Source: Harmothoe impar
Lineage: Eukaryota; Annelida; Polychaeta; Phyllodocida; Polynoidae
Assembly (NCBI GenBank): GCA_947462335.1
Contig: OX381718.1
Location: forward strand, 42,718,281-42,782,280
Direction: 5' to 3'
DNA length: 64,000 bases
Positions 14,061 to 26,994 of the stretch are shown here, piece by piece. The stretch's first letter is position 1, and each line of letters begins with the position of its first letter. The translations under genes and the position numbers were made by a program. A model generated the notes under the pieces. The model was not told where the DNA came from and did not search any database. It saw only the letters and a program-made list of their open reading frames with translations.

Positions 14061-14815
14061 ATTTACATTATATTACCCAATGTTTGTCTGGCTAACAAGC
14101 CCCTGACTGACCTACCCTATCTATATGTATTGTATTCCAACATGTTTAACTCTTTATTTAATTCATTTCATGTAACATCCATGTGTCATCCCAAGGAATT
14201 TACCTTAGAATTGGGTTTGCAGTAATGCAGGAAACTGAATATTTTGCTTGATGGTGTAAGCCATTCATGCGACAGGTGTTCCACACTTTTTTCATATATC
14301 ATATACTACGGTCACAGCCATATACTTCAGCTGGTGCTGTGAAATATAGAACAGCTCACCCTTCATAATGAATCCACTTATGCAAATTAGAGCCATTATC
14401 AAGTTGGTATCTAGTAGTCTGTGTACAACATAGCAGCACCAGCTGTCACAGACATCATGAGTCGACCAGTCTGTACAAAACTGCACCATACTTCTATTAA
14501 CCATATTGGTGGTTCTAATCTTACACCAGCTAGATAGTGCATGCTGCCAGGGGGACTTTGAGTTAGAAAAATGAACAGAAGTAAGCCTCTTGTTGGGCAA
14601 ATTATAACACAAGTCATACTTAGGCTAAGTGTGTATCGATGAGCACAGCGGCACAACATTTCACCATCTGACAATGTGGAACTAAGAGTATGTCACCAAT
14701 GGTACCCACATCTATATTGCTGATTGTAATCTGATACAAGCTAGAGAATGTTGGTTGTGCATTTTGAGTTCAAGACCTGGCTAGGCCTGATGTTCATAGT
14801 CAGTGCCTAGGCATT

Positions 14816-17450
14816 GCTACAAGTGCTACATGAGAGGGGTGGTGTGAAGCTCGGGTTTGGGAGGGATATGAACTGATGCCAACAGTTGGAACAGATTGGG
14901 GTGGGTTCACTGCTGCTGCTACCAATTCTGCTGTATGATTTGCATATTCAATTTGAGATCAAAAGAAACTCATCCTGGTTTCTGGCTGGTTTCCAGTCAT
15001 AGAGCTGAGGTCCCGTAGGGTTCTACTTGTGTGCCATTTAAGTAGATGTCCAGGACAATCTATGATCTGAATGAGGTGGTGGGCACTGGGTGTGTGTGAT
15101 TTATACCGTACATCTCATGTGTTTGTATAATTAGTCAAAAGGGGTAAACAATCTATATCCAAGCCTGGAAGTGCTTCCTTCTCCGATATAAAAAATTTCC
15201 TCAAAATGAATGCACAGCTTGGTGTCCTATAAATATTACCTGGCATCTTAAACACTCCAGCAACCCAGCAATCCAGCCTCAAATATGCCTTAACTCAGTG
15301 AGTAGGTGGAGGGAAACAGGTCACGTGACACAGAAAGAATGGGGAGTGCGCCAGGCGAGCAGATGACATGCCTTGAGTGATTTCCGGAACGTGACCAAGC
15401 ATGCACCATAAGTGATGGCCTCTCTTTTACCCACACACAAGGGGCATGCTAGCCTCCCTGGGTATGAATCCATCACCATCTGAAATCGCTTTACGGCAGA
15501 GTTTATTTTATTAAGAGCTACTCTTTTCTTGGTGGAGCGCTCAGGATCGACAAGATTGATTGCTCTGAAAATCATGGGCTCCGTAACATTGATTTTCATA
15601 GCATCAGACAACCTTATCCCATGGATTTACAATAAAAAGCTGGTTAGTTTAAATGACTGTAACCTCTACATCACTTCACACTCTGTTACCTTCACCGTCT
15701 TTAAAAACATTGGCTGCAATCAACATCATCTGCTGTCATTCTCAGTTTTAACTCAAAGCTGTTTAGATAATACATATTTGTGAGGTTTTTGTACACAGGG
15801 GAGCCAATCACTGCAGGAATTACACTCATCCCGTGCTGCAGATATTGAGTGCCTCCTCTTGTACTTAAAGTGGCATTCTCACCGAGCTTTTCCCACTCAC
15901 AATTCTAGTACTGTTCTAGTCTGCTATGTGGTAAGTGCGAGTGGTGAGAATGCCCCTTTAAAACATGGATAGCACAGCTTTTATTGTTTACCTCACTAAT
16001 GCAAACACAATGGAAAGTATACCAATTCATGAATGAGACACATGTGATACTTTCAAGTAAATATCTGTTTAAATTGTCCCTGCTGTTCTTTTTTATTGAA
16101 TCCAAAATATGATGATGTCCTTATCTAGTGGAGTTCTCCACTTTTAGTTATCACATACCTTTTCTATGTTTAGGGTGAGCTATCAAAATGGATAGTGGAA
16201 CATAAGTAGATGAAGTTATGAAACCCCAACCTTGGTAAGAAAGTCTCCCTTCTTAGGGGGCCATCAATGTGATACTTATGAGATACGATCTTCACTGGTC
16301 TACTGCGTTTAAATGATATGGGGCATATTTTCCCTTTGGCTCTTAGAGTATTAACTGCTCACACACACGTTTATTAAACTATTTTACTTATGGTTTTGAG
16401 TTTTGATTGAAATTGAATTGTTTTCATCTCCTTTATTGAATGCGCTCATGTATACATGTTATCTGTGTATCTCATCTCTGGTTTATAAGTTATTTGTTTG
16501 AATTGGATATACTTTGAATCAGTTTTCAATATACAATAGATCTTTATCAAATCAGTATGCCTCACTTTATAGTAACTGGACCCCGCAGGAGAAGTGGTAC
16601 AGATCCCACTCTGGTTGCTGTGTCGGACTCATATACCTCAGCAGATCTAAAATTCAGCCATCCTTTGGTAAAGCTATCTTCTACTTCTTTAGACATTTAG
16701 TTGTACATGATAAGGAAGAGCGAAGAGCAAATGGTAGATAATTATGAATGTATATATGAACCTTTGAGCTGGTGAACCATCAGTTCTGGAAGCTCAACTT
16801 CTAAAATGCTGGTTGAATCTGATAGTTTCGCATTATTGTTCTAGAGCTGCTGTAATACCATAGTAATAGTATGCAGATTCATTAGAATGAGTGATCGGTA
16901 TATAAGCTGAGCGGTTTATAAGACTACAGTTTATGGTATAGGAAGGTCATTGTCAGGAATTGATGAGGTCTTGGTTATGTTACAGTAGCAATGCTGATGC
17001 ATCATGGGATCAGGCCATCAGTAAGTGACACAGTTGATCCATCTGTGGTGTAGTACTTGTTTTGGATTAAAGTTCAGTCATTTGTCATATGCCAAACTCT
17101 GATGCAGTTTGACAATATGTATCGAGAGTTAAAGTAGTTAGGATATTGAGACGAAGGTCTATGATATAACAGCAGCTCTTTATTGCAATAGACAGGCATA
17201 TGACATTTTGAGTCTATTGTCCTAAACTAAATGTGTGATATGTACTGCATGAAGAAATATATACAGTATCTATCAGTTTGAGAACACCATTGCAGCATCA
17301 GCTGCCATTAAAAACATGAATCGACCAGTCTGTCCCACATGGTGCCATGCTTCTATTAACCATGTTGGTGATTGTTATCTGACACTAGTTAGATAGTGAA
17401 AGTTGCCATGGGTGTTTTTAGTTATAAAAAGAGGATAGGTCTATAGGATG
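14816..17450. repeat. Long repeat array, forward unit 3 (short)
   Basis: Blocks are A (14816-15090), B (15340-15760), part of C (15961-16070, interrupted on its left by a small insertion), K (16185-16300), an R-like stretch (16500-16640 and 16880-17090) and H (17270-17440). Most of the middle of the unit is missing, so the distance from A to the next H is only about 2.5 kb. The R part pairs in inverted orientation with 56800-57120. Confidence 0.7.
15869..15957. mobile_element. 89-bp TTAA-flanked MITE
   Basis: AGTGGCATTCTCACC at the left end is mirrored by GGTGAGAATGCCCCT at the right, with TTAA on both sides (15865-15868 and 15958-15961). Block C at 9520-9790 has no comparable hairpin at the matching place. 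The TTAA target is typical of piggyBac and Kolobok-type elements. The element is far too short to encode anything. Confidence 0.7.
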
Positions 17451-19095
17451 TTATATTAGTGGACATAATATGACACAAGCCATACTTAAGTTTTCATCGA
17501 CCAGCACAGCGGCACCTGTCACTATAACAGTAAGCACAACCAGTCTGATATGTTCTGTAACCCCTTTACAGCAGGGTTTCTTTTTAATTACAGTGATTCT
17601 GACCAGTACTCAAAGTACTTCAATTGCTCTGGGACTTAGGGGCTCTGTAACATTAATCTCTATGGTCGCTGATTTTCTTCACTTCCCACATCTTTTTACT
17701 TGGCAATCTTGTCTCCAATGAAAGCCTCTCCAGCTACCAAGACCTTCTTTATATCATGACACACTCTGCTGTTTTCTCCACCATAAAATGTATTTGTTGC
17801 AATCACCATCATCTGCTTTGATTCTCTCTTTTCAAATTGCATACTGTAAGGTCATAGCTTCCCCTACAACCCCATAATCACTGCAGGAGAGTTATGCTCA
17901 TCCAGTGCCCCAAATATAAAGTGCATACTGAGGTCATAATCTGTGTCCTCCCTGATGCCTACAGCATATGATTATAAGCTTGGATGATTCGGGTAGCAGG
18001 CAATGAGCTACAGGCAGGCAGATAATTAGGTGTAATCAATTATATAAGTCGTCTATTCATGTGCCAGGGTTCTAAATGACTTCAGTCACATTTTATCCCT
18101 GTCATTCTATGAGACTGTTGTATACATATGACCAGCTTTAAAGCACACCTATTATTTGTTACCACTCTACTTTGAGCACTTATCCAAAGACAATATTTTC
18201 CTATATATAGCAGTGCCTCATATAGAGGAGACTTTAATAAAAAGCCCCATCAATTACATCATTGTATTTAGTACTTGCTAACAGACCTAGGTCCAATGTC
18301 ACCAGACCTGCCCCCTACCATGCATCACACAGACTATCAATTGGATGCTGGACAAGGCAGGGGAGGAGGCAAACCAATTTAGGTTGACTGTTGAACCACT
18401 ATCTAAATTGAGTTTATATCTGATTCTCATAAATGGAACACAAATGCTGTAAGATGGTGTGATTCAAGCTGTAAAATTGCTAGTGTCAGAGTCAGAGCAC
18501 TGTGTATATCTGCTGACTTGGCCAATAGGGGTGAGAAATATAACGCTGTAGGAGCTCCAGAGAAAGCTTTATGACATAAGCCCTTCCAGCTTGTCAGAAT
18601 CGGTTCTAGAATCAAATAATACCAAGTGATTAAAGTGTGATTTTAAAGATATTCATCACAGTTAGAAATTAGATGTCAACCCTTTTATACATCATATCAT
18701 AATAAGTTGCTCCAACAGGCTTGTAAAGATTTATGTTAAATATTGACTGCAATTACAATAGCCCCATGTCAATTCGAGTATTACATTGACATAGTTCTTA
18801 CTGGAATCTAATTCCAAAAAGGTGTACAGGTTAAGTTAATTCTCCAATACTTCAGTTAAAGCTATGGTACTACCTGGTCAGCCCCAGAGAGAGATAGCCA
18901 GAGAGGGATTGCCATCCTCATCCATATCAACATCCCCCTCTATCCACCCATACCCACTAGCACAGGCAGTGGAGATCTGATAGGGGGCCTCCCTATCTCT
19001 GAGCACCAGACAACCTGGGCACAGACATGTCCTATACATAGAGGCAGTTTCATGAAGTTTAATTTCACATAATATACAGGAATTCAAGACCCCAA

Positions 19096-19187
19096 TCCAA
19101 CATTGAATCAGGATATTCAATTCATTCCCAAGCTATCTCCTTCCAACATTGAATCAGGATATGCAATTCATTCCCATGTTATCTCCT
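19096..19187. repeat. 46-bp tandem duplication at the edge of block J
   Basis: The segment beginning TCCAACATTGAATCAGGATA occurs twice, at 19096 and 19142, with four differences. Other J copies have only one, so this is a local event in this unit. Confidence 0.85.
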
Positions 19188-19369
19188 TAAAATGTTGTCT
19201 CTGTTCTCTTGTTTATGATATGTCCATTACAATGTGAGTTTTGATAATCAAATGATAATTATATCAAAATAGGCAAAGGTACATTGAACATACGGGATTG
19301 ATTAGCATTTTACACTGATTCACAAACTTGTCAACAACAGTAACACAAATTGATGTTGAAGGCATAATT

Positions 19370-19942
19370 GTGTACAGGCAAGGGAAAAGGGTACTCCAAG
19401 GGAAAAGTCAACTTTAAAACTGATGTCATAAACTTTCCAGGGATATATCACACTAGAAGATATCATTTCTAGTTTTTGAGAAACGGCTTCTTATATATGT
19501 CTCATATTTTCCAAGATATCCCCATCTAATTGGCAAAATCTAGGAAAATAAATAAATTTAGGATACATTTTCATTCTTTAGGTCATAAAATTCGATATAA
19601 GAATGATAATTATATTATGTTTTGACCATAATACTCCTTATGGATCATTTTAACAATAAGCATCTTTATTTCTTCTATGTGGAATGAAAATCATGTTTCC
19701 ATGGCAACACGTATCAACAAGGACTCCCTTTTAGGCTTTAAATCGTTCCTTTTACGATCCAAATATAGAAGCTTTTCGCCAAAAAATGGAATGCTTTGTG
19801 TAATCCTATTGTATTCTACAGAAAAAAGTACCTTAGATCAATTTTCAGCCTAATTATTGTATTTAAGGCCATAGTGGCGCCCCCTGGTGGCTAAAAACAG
19901 AACTAATCCCCTGTGGAGGTTCCTTTCTGCTTGGCTGCTCAC
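19370..19942 (-). mobile_element. CTCF-motif MITE family, copy 1
   Basis: This 573-bp element starts GTGTACAGGCAAGGG and its right end is the complement of GTGAGCAGCCAAGCAG. AATT lies on both sides (19366-19369 and 19943-19946). Block T at about 41505-41530 shows the uninterrupted site (GGCATAATTTGTGTTTATTG), which fixes the ends. The TIRs are imperfect (about 20 bp with mismatches). A TGATGTCATAAACTTTCC stretch and a downstream GAAATGGC-like region match the copies at 51629 and 53031. There is no transposase. The 4-bp target duplication would fit Chapaev, Sola or Academ-type elements, but the family is not assigned. Confidence 0.85.
19875..19893 (-). promoter_or_regulatory. CTCF-like motif inside MITE copy 1
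   Basis: On the minus strand this reads TAGCCACCAGGGGGCGCCA. It matches the animal CTCF consensus at nearly every position (A replaces G at position 2). It sits about 50 bp from the right end of the element. Occupancy is unknown. Confidence 0.45.
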
Positions 19943-21922
19943 AATTGTTTATTGATTAGCAAATAGTTGCCTAGTCAGACTGATAAGTGGCACAACAGTC
20001 TACATAGTGTACAGCCATACATTACTGCAATCAATTTTCAGCATGGATAATTCTAGCTAATCACTGCACCCTAGTACTTTAATATCTCCCATAGCCACAC
20101 TACAACCTATCTACATGTTAGATTTATGAGTTTTCGATATATATGGCAGCACCTCCTGGACCTCTAAGAAGTGGGTCAGTGAGTTAACATTGAAAGTTGC
20201 TCTACAGGAGTGTCGCAGTATGATATTGATGAACAATCGAAGGTGCTCAATCTCAACATGCATGCTTTTTCACATACATGTGTATTTGTCTTGTATATAT
20301 GCTGCACAAGTGATGATCCTTTTTCTGAAGTTAGATAAACTATGTAGATAAGCCCAACCCTAATGAAGCTTGCATGTGTTCTGATCTACAATATGATAAA
20401 GGAAAACCTGCCAGATGGCAAATTAGATCTTGAAAAGTAACCCAGCAACTCTTAACTCATCAATTAATGCCCATAAGCATGAAATATACTCAGGCAATAT
20501 AAACATTATTAATTAATCACCTATTACATCCTCAATTTGCTGTTCAGGTTTAAAATAGATGTAATTACTCCCACCAACTAGAACTGATTAGTGCAATTTT
20601 CTAGAATCACATAGCGTTGACGACTTGAAATGCAAAGCACTTAGTCCACATCTCCATGACTCAGCAGTACAAATTCTTCTCACGCTAAGCCTTCACCTCA
20701 CTGTGGATTCTTAAGTACATGTTGCATTCAGCTAGTATCTTTAGACCTTACAAACCTTAGGCAGTTGCTGCTGAAGTCTTAGTTGTCATACAAAAGAACA
20801 CATTCATCTAGAGCAAGCCCTCGGTCACAATTGCGTTGCTACCATTATTAAAATACATGACCACCAATGAATACCCTATACATTGTATTCTATCATAATG
20901 TATATATAAAGAATATACTTAACACAAAATAGGTAGAAATGGAACAATACTATTAAAAAAATTAATATGGTATATAATTATGAACATTTAAAGTTAAAAT
21001 GTAAGTCCAATTGATTTTGGTGAAAATCATCTACTTATAAATGTATCACGCCCATTACAAGTCATGCACCACATATGGAAGTGAAATGAAGAAAAAGCAG
21101 TATCCACCTTACAGTGGAAAGCACCTAGACCTATTAACCTACTACTACCCACCACTTAACCACTAACATGCATCATTCCACCTGATGTGTTATTGAAGGG
21201 GGGAACAATAAAGATGGCATTACAACGTCTGATGTGAATTTGGTCTATGACCCCCAGCCATACCACATCCCATCCACTCTTTCCGCCTAAACATGTATCA
21301 TCCTGGCTGAATGTGAGGGGCTCCCTCTTGTTATTACAGTGTCTGGTATGAATAAATGATGACAAAACCAGCATAGAGACAGAGGGGGGAAGGGCCTGAG
21401 ACTATTGGTGCTGGGATGGATGACAGAGGGCACCAGCTAGCATCAGCTTTTAAACACTTTTCACTGGAGGATTGATCAAAACTGCCAAGGAGAAATTCGA
21501 TTTATAATGAAGTTCTTTGGTGGAGGGACTGGGATTTCATAACAATGTCTGGTGTGAATGAATGACAAGAAATCCACCACATAGACAAATGGAACAGGGT
21601 ACAAGACCATAAGAGTAGGCAACAGAATTAATGATGTCGTACAATAACTATGAACAGTATCTGCAAATTGTAACGGGGGCTTTGAGATTGTTTCCAAATC
21701 TGTGAAGTCACATGTAAATGACATAGATCTAACATGAATGCCACATTAAATGTGTTCACCCAATTCATTTCATACGTTGTGTCTGTCTAGCTAGAGCCCT
21801 AGAGAGCCCTCTGTTAAACATTAACATGTGTGGTTGGATAAGGTTCAAAATTCTACAATATCAGTAACCCTACTTCTCCAAATAAGATCCTTAACTCAGC
21901 CACATCATGCACAGTGTACATG

Positions 21923-21974
21923 GGTGTATAATTGTTGACTGTGGCACAGATGGAGGGCCTAAAATAACAAGATG
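21923..21974. other. 52-nt identical segment, copy 1 (block V)
   Basis: The segment begins GGTGTATAATTGTTGACT and ends AAAATAACAAGATG. It is identical over 52 nt to 36812-36863, whereas surrounding V sequence differs at many positions. A diverged relative lies near 32430-32465. It may mark a recent gene-conversion patch or a selected element. Confidence 0.8.
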
Positions 21975-22019
21975 ACTGACTGCTTTAGGCTGCCTCGCTA
22001 GGACTGGCACTACTACTGC

Positions 22020-22245
22020 CGTTTGGCCGATTCTACCACTCACAGCTCTAGTGGTACCGTCTGCCGCATAGTAATTTCTTACAAGTACGATTTAATACGT
22101 GTGGGGGGCACTGACCAATCAAAGTGCCCGTACGTCCCAGCGTCACCAATCAATGCCGACGTAACTATACTACGCGGCAGACGGTGGCTCCTAGTAACAT
22201 AGCGTAGCGACGTGGAAAGATATGCCAGCGTTTGCTCTGGAGACT
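22020..22245. mobile_element. Insertion in V containing a CpG-rich hairpin
   Basis: About 200 bp here are absent from the V copies at 33180 and 36890. Its core, 22052-22190, is a short foldback: ACCGTCTGCCGC at the left and GCGGCAGACGGT at the right, with CTAG at 22048-22051 and 22191-22194. It is unusually CpG-rich and contains two CCAATCA sequences and an inverted relative. The CTAG could be a 4-bp target duplication. The outer sequence between 22020 and 22047 and after 22195 is unexplained. Confidence 0.55.
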
Positions 22246-23520
22246 ATGACAGTGTCCACAGCTATACACCCTTCGTGACTGTGTGCTGATCATTGGATCA
22301 CACAGTGCTCCCAGAGAGGAGGACATACACCTTCCTCTACTCAGCTTTTGATCTTTGTAGAGGGGAGATCATTCAATCAGACATTCCCCCAATACCAGGA
22401 TACTGTATAGTGGTAGAGTACAGCATTCTTGCTACCCTAAGTATTCCGACACTTATATGCATCGCATGTAGAAGTTTCAATATTCTAACCTGATACCTAC
22501 CTCAATGAATGCAACATTATATAGAATTCAATAAAAGCCCTGTATGTTTCATGGTGCCATTCCTTGATGGTCCACTATAACTTTATAGGTGGTGTATGCA
22601 ATGAGTGTGCAGGCAGAGAATTTGTTTTCCTTTCATTGAAGAATTGAAATGACATTTTGATGATTTTTATTCATGGCAGTAATGTGAGCCTCACCATTCC
22701 ACCCATAATTATCGATTATAACATTTGCAGCATTATGTCAGAATCTAGTATAGTCTGTATACAACACAGTGGCACCATATATGTCAATGACAATATGACA
22801 GTATGTACCCAGTTGTACAGTGGTATTTATTGGTGATTATTACTTTGCACAAGCTTCATGTAGACTAGTATTGAAGTGTTTTCAGTTTAAAAGAAGTGTA
22901 AGCCTATGACAAGTTATTTAATGCATAAGGCTACAAGTACAACTGGTATGAGGGGTTTGGGGTTGGGGCTGGGTATGAGCTGCTGCCAACAGTTGGAGCC
23001 ATGTTGGGTAGTTTACGGACTGCTGGTACCCAACCACCCATTTGATTTTGCAAATGAAATTTGAGATCAATAGAAACTCGTCCTGGTTTCTGGCTGGTCA
23101 CCAATCATTGAGCTGAGGTCTGCCAGGTTGTTCTATTTGAGTTACTCATACATTGGTGGTTTACCTTCTTACCTTCTAATCATAAACTAGAGTTTTTAAT
23201 TACATCACGGGTATTCAGTAATAAACAGGAATGTAAAAGGGTTAAACCGTTTTGTGTATGATCATATTATAACCTATGCTGAATGGATTATTTGAATAAA
23301 GGTATTTTACTGAATGCCATCAACAGACTTGACTATAATTATCATATCATCTATTCAATGATAACCCATGGAGGAGGAAACGTCATGTAGAGTAGCCTAC
23401 TCTTACAAATCTAAGCTTACTTTAAAAATGTATTTAATGTGAGACCTTGCTGCATATATGCAATGCCAAAGGTCACTGTTTGATCTTGAAAGCCACCATA
23501 AGGAGGAAGTGGAATCTTAA

Positions 23521-23678
23521 AGGGGGACTAGCACCGCTAAGACTACCCGCCTTAGCAAGTCACGTGACCACCGATTGACCAATCAGGGCGCCGCTATTGG
23601 TCCGCTTGTTCCCGAGCGTTTTGCTGCGCTTCTATGGGGCAGGTACCGATCTTTGCTAGCGCCCGTGCTAGCCCCCCT
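23521..23678. mobile_element. 158-bp TTAA-flanked, CpG-rich MITE
   Basis: AGGGGGACTAGCAC at the left mirrors GTGCTAGCCCCCCT at the right, and TTAA flanks both ends (23517-23520 and 23679-23682). The interior is unlike its AT-rich surroundings. It holds the palindrome GTCACGTGAC, CCAATCA and the complementary ATTGG, and several CpGs, so it could carry E-box and CCAAT-type sites into a new place. TTAA targets suggest piggyBac or Kolobok relatives. Confidence 0.8.
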
Positions 23679-26218
23679 TTAAATGATCCAGCTCCTCTAA
23701 GATGTGTCTCTCCTCAATGGGTAGACTGGAAATCATGAAGTGGATGAGCACCAGCAGATGATATGTCTAAATTGTTTTTGGTAGCATGACCATGCGTGTG
23801 CACACTGTGCAGGTCTCTCTCTCTGATGCACTGTGTGTACAGAAAAGGGACATGCTTGACTCCCTGGCATGAATCCATCACCATCTGAAATCCCATGACC
23901 ACAGATTTTCTTTTTCATTATGAGCCACTCCTTGCTCGCTGGACACCACAGCGTTGATAAGATTTATTGCTCTGGGAGTTGCGGGTTCTGTAACATTGAT
24001 TTTCACGGCATCTGATTTCCAACACCTTTTTCCATGGCTGTCCAATTAAAACTTAACCAGGGACAAAGACTACCTCCTATAAATCATGTCAATTAGGCTC
24101 GTCCGGTGTCCAAGATGTGGAATGCTTCGGTCAAAGCCCTCGGAAACTAAATGCCCTGTGCCCTCCCTGGTGCCAGCAGTGCATAATATCAATTTAATGA
24201 ACTCCTAGAGTAATAGTGTTACCACCTATATTCTATGTGCATGTACTTTTTATCTAAATCTAAAACAGTGAGCTATTGGATTGGATGGTAGATAATTATA
24301 TAGAAAAGAAACTGCATGACTGAAGCCAGGCCTTAGTAGGAAAATACGCCTTTTTAGTAGCTGCTTAATATGATATTTATGAGATTAGGTTCACACTGTT
24401 ATTAAAGAGCATACCGGGATTTTCTCTGAATACATAGTTTGGTGTCCTATCAATGTTAAATCGTATAGAGGACGCTTTAATTAATGTCCTCTGCATTACA
24501 TCCTAATATTCAGTACATGCTAACAGATTTACCGTATTTGATTGGAAGACCACCCGGGGTGATTTTTTAAAATGATTTGAGTGGAGAAAATCAGCCTCAA
24601 ATATCCATTTTAATAAGTGCCCCCCATGGTTGTCTTATACAGACTACTGGCCCTCCTCAGTTGCATCTAGAAGGCTTCTGCTCACCCCTATGCTTTCACA
24701 CTTGACTTGACCTCACACCGACACAGGTTACATCAAGTATGTTATGTCCAACATCACAAGAACCTGCCCCCTACCATGACTCACGCTGACTGTCAATTAG
24801 ATGCTTGGCAAGGCATGGAAGGAGGCAAACAAATACAGGTTTGCAGTTGAACCGCTATCTAAATTGAGTTTATATCTGATTCTCATAAATTGATCGCAAA
24901 TGCTGTAAAATGGTGTGATTCAATCCGGGTAAGCTCTGGACCTGAGGACACATCTGTAAACTTGTCTGGCTCATAGTCAGGGCCCTGTTGTATATCTGCC
25001 AACTTTACCAATAAACCTAAAACTGGTAGATGCCAATATGACCCTGTAGGAGCTCCACAGAAAGCATCATCACATAAGTCCTTCTAGTTCTTCATAAAGA
25101 ACGGTTATAGAATCTTACCAAATGATTAAAATGTGACTGTCAATATGTTCATCACAGTGGAGTGGTTTTATATAATGTCAACCCTTTTTATACATCATGT
25201 CATCATCCTCTTCCACATGCTTCTAAATATTTATGTTAAATAATTATGAACTTCAATCGCATGAACTCCATGTTAATTTGATCATTAGATTCACATAGAC
25301 CTTTATGAAATCTAAATCATGCAGGTTAAGTCAACTCCCAAATACTGCAGCTAAATCTATGTTACTACCTGGTTTGCCCCGGTGTGGGAAAGTCAGAGAG
25401 GGATTGTCAATGTAAAGGTTATGAGTAGGCACCCACCCCTTTACTATCGTTCCTGTAAACAAACCATCCTCATCCATACAGACATCCCCCTCTATCCACC
25501 CACACCCCCTGATTCACAGAGTGGATATCTGATAAGTGATCTCCCTATCTCTAAGCACCAGGCAACCAGAGCACAGGCTTGTCCTCATACACAAAGACTG
25601 TTTACTGAAGTTTGAATTTCACATGGATTATAGGAACTCAATCTCCTTCAATGTGTGTCCCTATTATAGTGTCTATATACATGTGCCCATTTTGATTATC
25701 AAATAATAAGTTTATTAAGGAATAAGACAACAGGGATCATTAAAAAAACACTTTACCCATCAATTAATGTCCAAAAGCTAATCTACTAGATGTAATCTTC
25801 TGTATTTGCTGATTTTTGTTTAGAATAGATGCAAATACTTTTACCAATTTAGAAACAATTGGTGCAATCTCTCTAGAATAACTTAGCTTTGATAGCTGTA
25901 AATGAAAAGCACTTAACCCAAATTCCCATTAGTCAGCAGTACAAGCTTCTCTCATCCTAAACCTGTACCTTACTTCGATGAAAACTCCCACATATTCTTT
26001 GGTATAATTGTGTAACACAGCGCTTTCTGGAACCTATTGCATGTCAGCACTCAATTTGTATATTTAGACCTCACAAGCATTTGTCGTAGACTATAATAGT
26101 CATACAAAAGAACGTATACACATCTTTTTATAGCACTCCTTCAGCTACCATAACTTTGCGACCGTTATTGCAATACATGACCACCATAACCACCTTTGCA
26201 CAAGGTTTTCCATATTTA

Positions 26219-26994
26219 CACTGTAAAAAATATCTCGTAAAAATTACGGTGAATCACTGGCATCACTGAATGCCGACCATTTCCCGTTTTTTTTACGGTC
26301 ACTGTATTTTGCTTTCCCCCGTAAATTTTACGGGCCTTTCCTGTTGTATTTTTACGGTGATTCATCATTATTATACGATGGTTCTCTGCTATTCAATGAA
26401 GATTATAATCGTTTCTAGATTCATTAATGTATATTTCATGATATTATCTTAATTCCAAGCCTGTATATATATATTAGGCATGAGAAGCATAATTGAATGC
26501 CTCATAGCAATATACAATTACAATCCATGAGCAAAAGGTACTCTAGGATTGTTACAAAGAAACTCTGACAACAGTTTCAATATCTATGATTCTAATTACC
26601 ACAACATCGGTGCTTATACTATGCATACTAGTGCCCAGGGTCTCAAAAAAGAAAACCATATATTTCTTATCTTTGATATGCCAAAGGCTGCAATTTTGAT
26701 TGTGTAATTAATGAGATAGTTGGATATCTTTATAAATCTAACACAATTATGTATGTTTTTAGTTGATAGCTTCCACTAAAGTCTCTCTATCAAACCAAGC
26801 TGCCACCTTGTGAGCAAACTTTTAGTGTGAGATTCACAGTAAATGAAAAGACATGGTTTCAGTGTACTGGTTTACGGATGTTTAATGTAAAAGTAATGAG
26901 TTTTACAGTGTCTCACCGTAAATCACAATTATGGTGATACACCGTCAAATTTAGCATTGATTCTCTGTAATTTCAACGGAAAGTTTTTACAGTG
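26219..26994. mobile_element. TA-flanked MITE with CACTGTAAAAA ends
   Basis: The 776-bp element begins CACTGTAAAAA and ends TTTTTACAGTG between TA dinucleotides. Related motifs recur inside: GTAAAAATTACGGTGAATCA at the left, TTTACGG and TTTTACGGTGATTCA near 26300-26365, and TTTACGGATG, TTTTACAGTG, CACCGTAAATCAC and ACACCGTCAAATT near 26870-26955. Blocks U (left) and I (right) lie next to each other without this sequence at about 20890-21060. No transposase is present. The 60-residue open frame within it is not conserved. Confidence 0.75.

Larger units (their letters stand above)
8166..14815. repeat. Long repeat array, forward unit 2
   Basis: Blocks in order are A (8166-8430), B (9030-9470), C (9575-9800), K (10010-10135), a D remnant (10310-10375), I (10480-10870), E (11160-11300), L (11570-11700), F (12110-12221, continuing at 12484), P (12530-12680), F2 (12960-13165), W (13245-13335) and H (14330-14580). 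J, T, U, M and G have been lost. A stretch at 11443-11515 looks like a very degraded G with an AG acceptor but no GT donor. The stretch 8520-9000 shows nothing recognisable beyond AT-rich DNA. Confidence 0.75.
17451..22940. repeat. Long repeat array, forward unit 4
   Basis: Blocks are B (17540-17830), C (17950-18170), D (18280-18470), J (18870-19095), T (19950-20200, just after an inserted MITE), U (20410-20880), I (21060-21500), V (21915-22500) and H (22660-22890). A is absent before B. E, L, F, M, G and F2 are missing between I and V. The J block contains a minus-strand open frame (19120-18878) ending GWIEGDVDMDEDG. Other J copies have shifts and stops in that frame, so coding is not supported. 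Confidence 0.75.

Noticed and set aside
18878..19120. Minus-strand frame in block J ending GWIEGDVDMDEDG
   Set aside because: J copies at 25.5, 33.8, 41.2 and 43.3 kb have frame shifts or stops, so this is not a maintained coding sequence.
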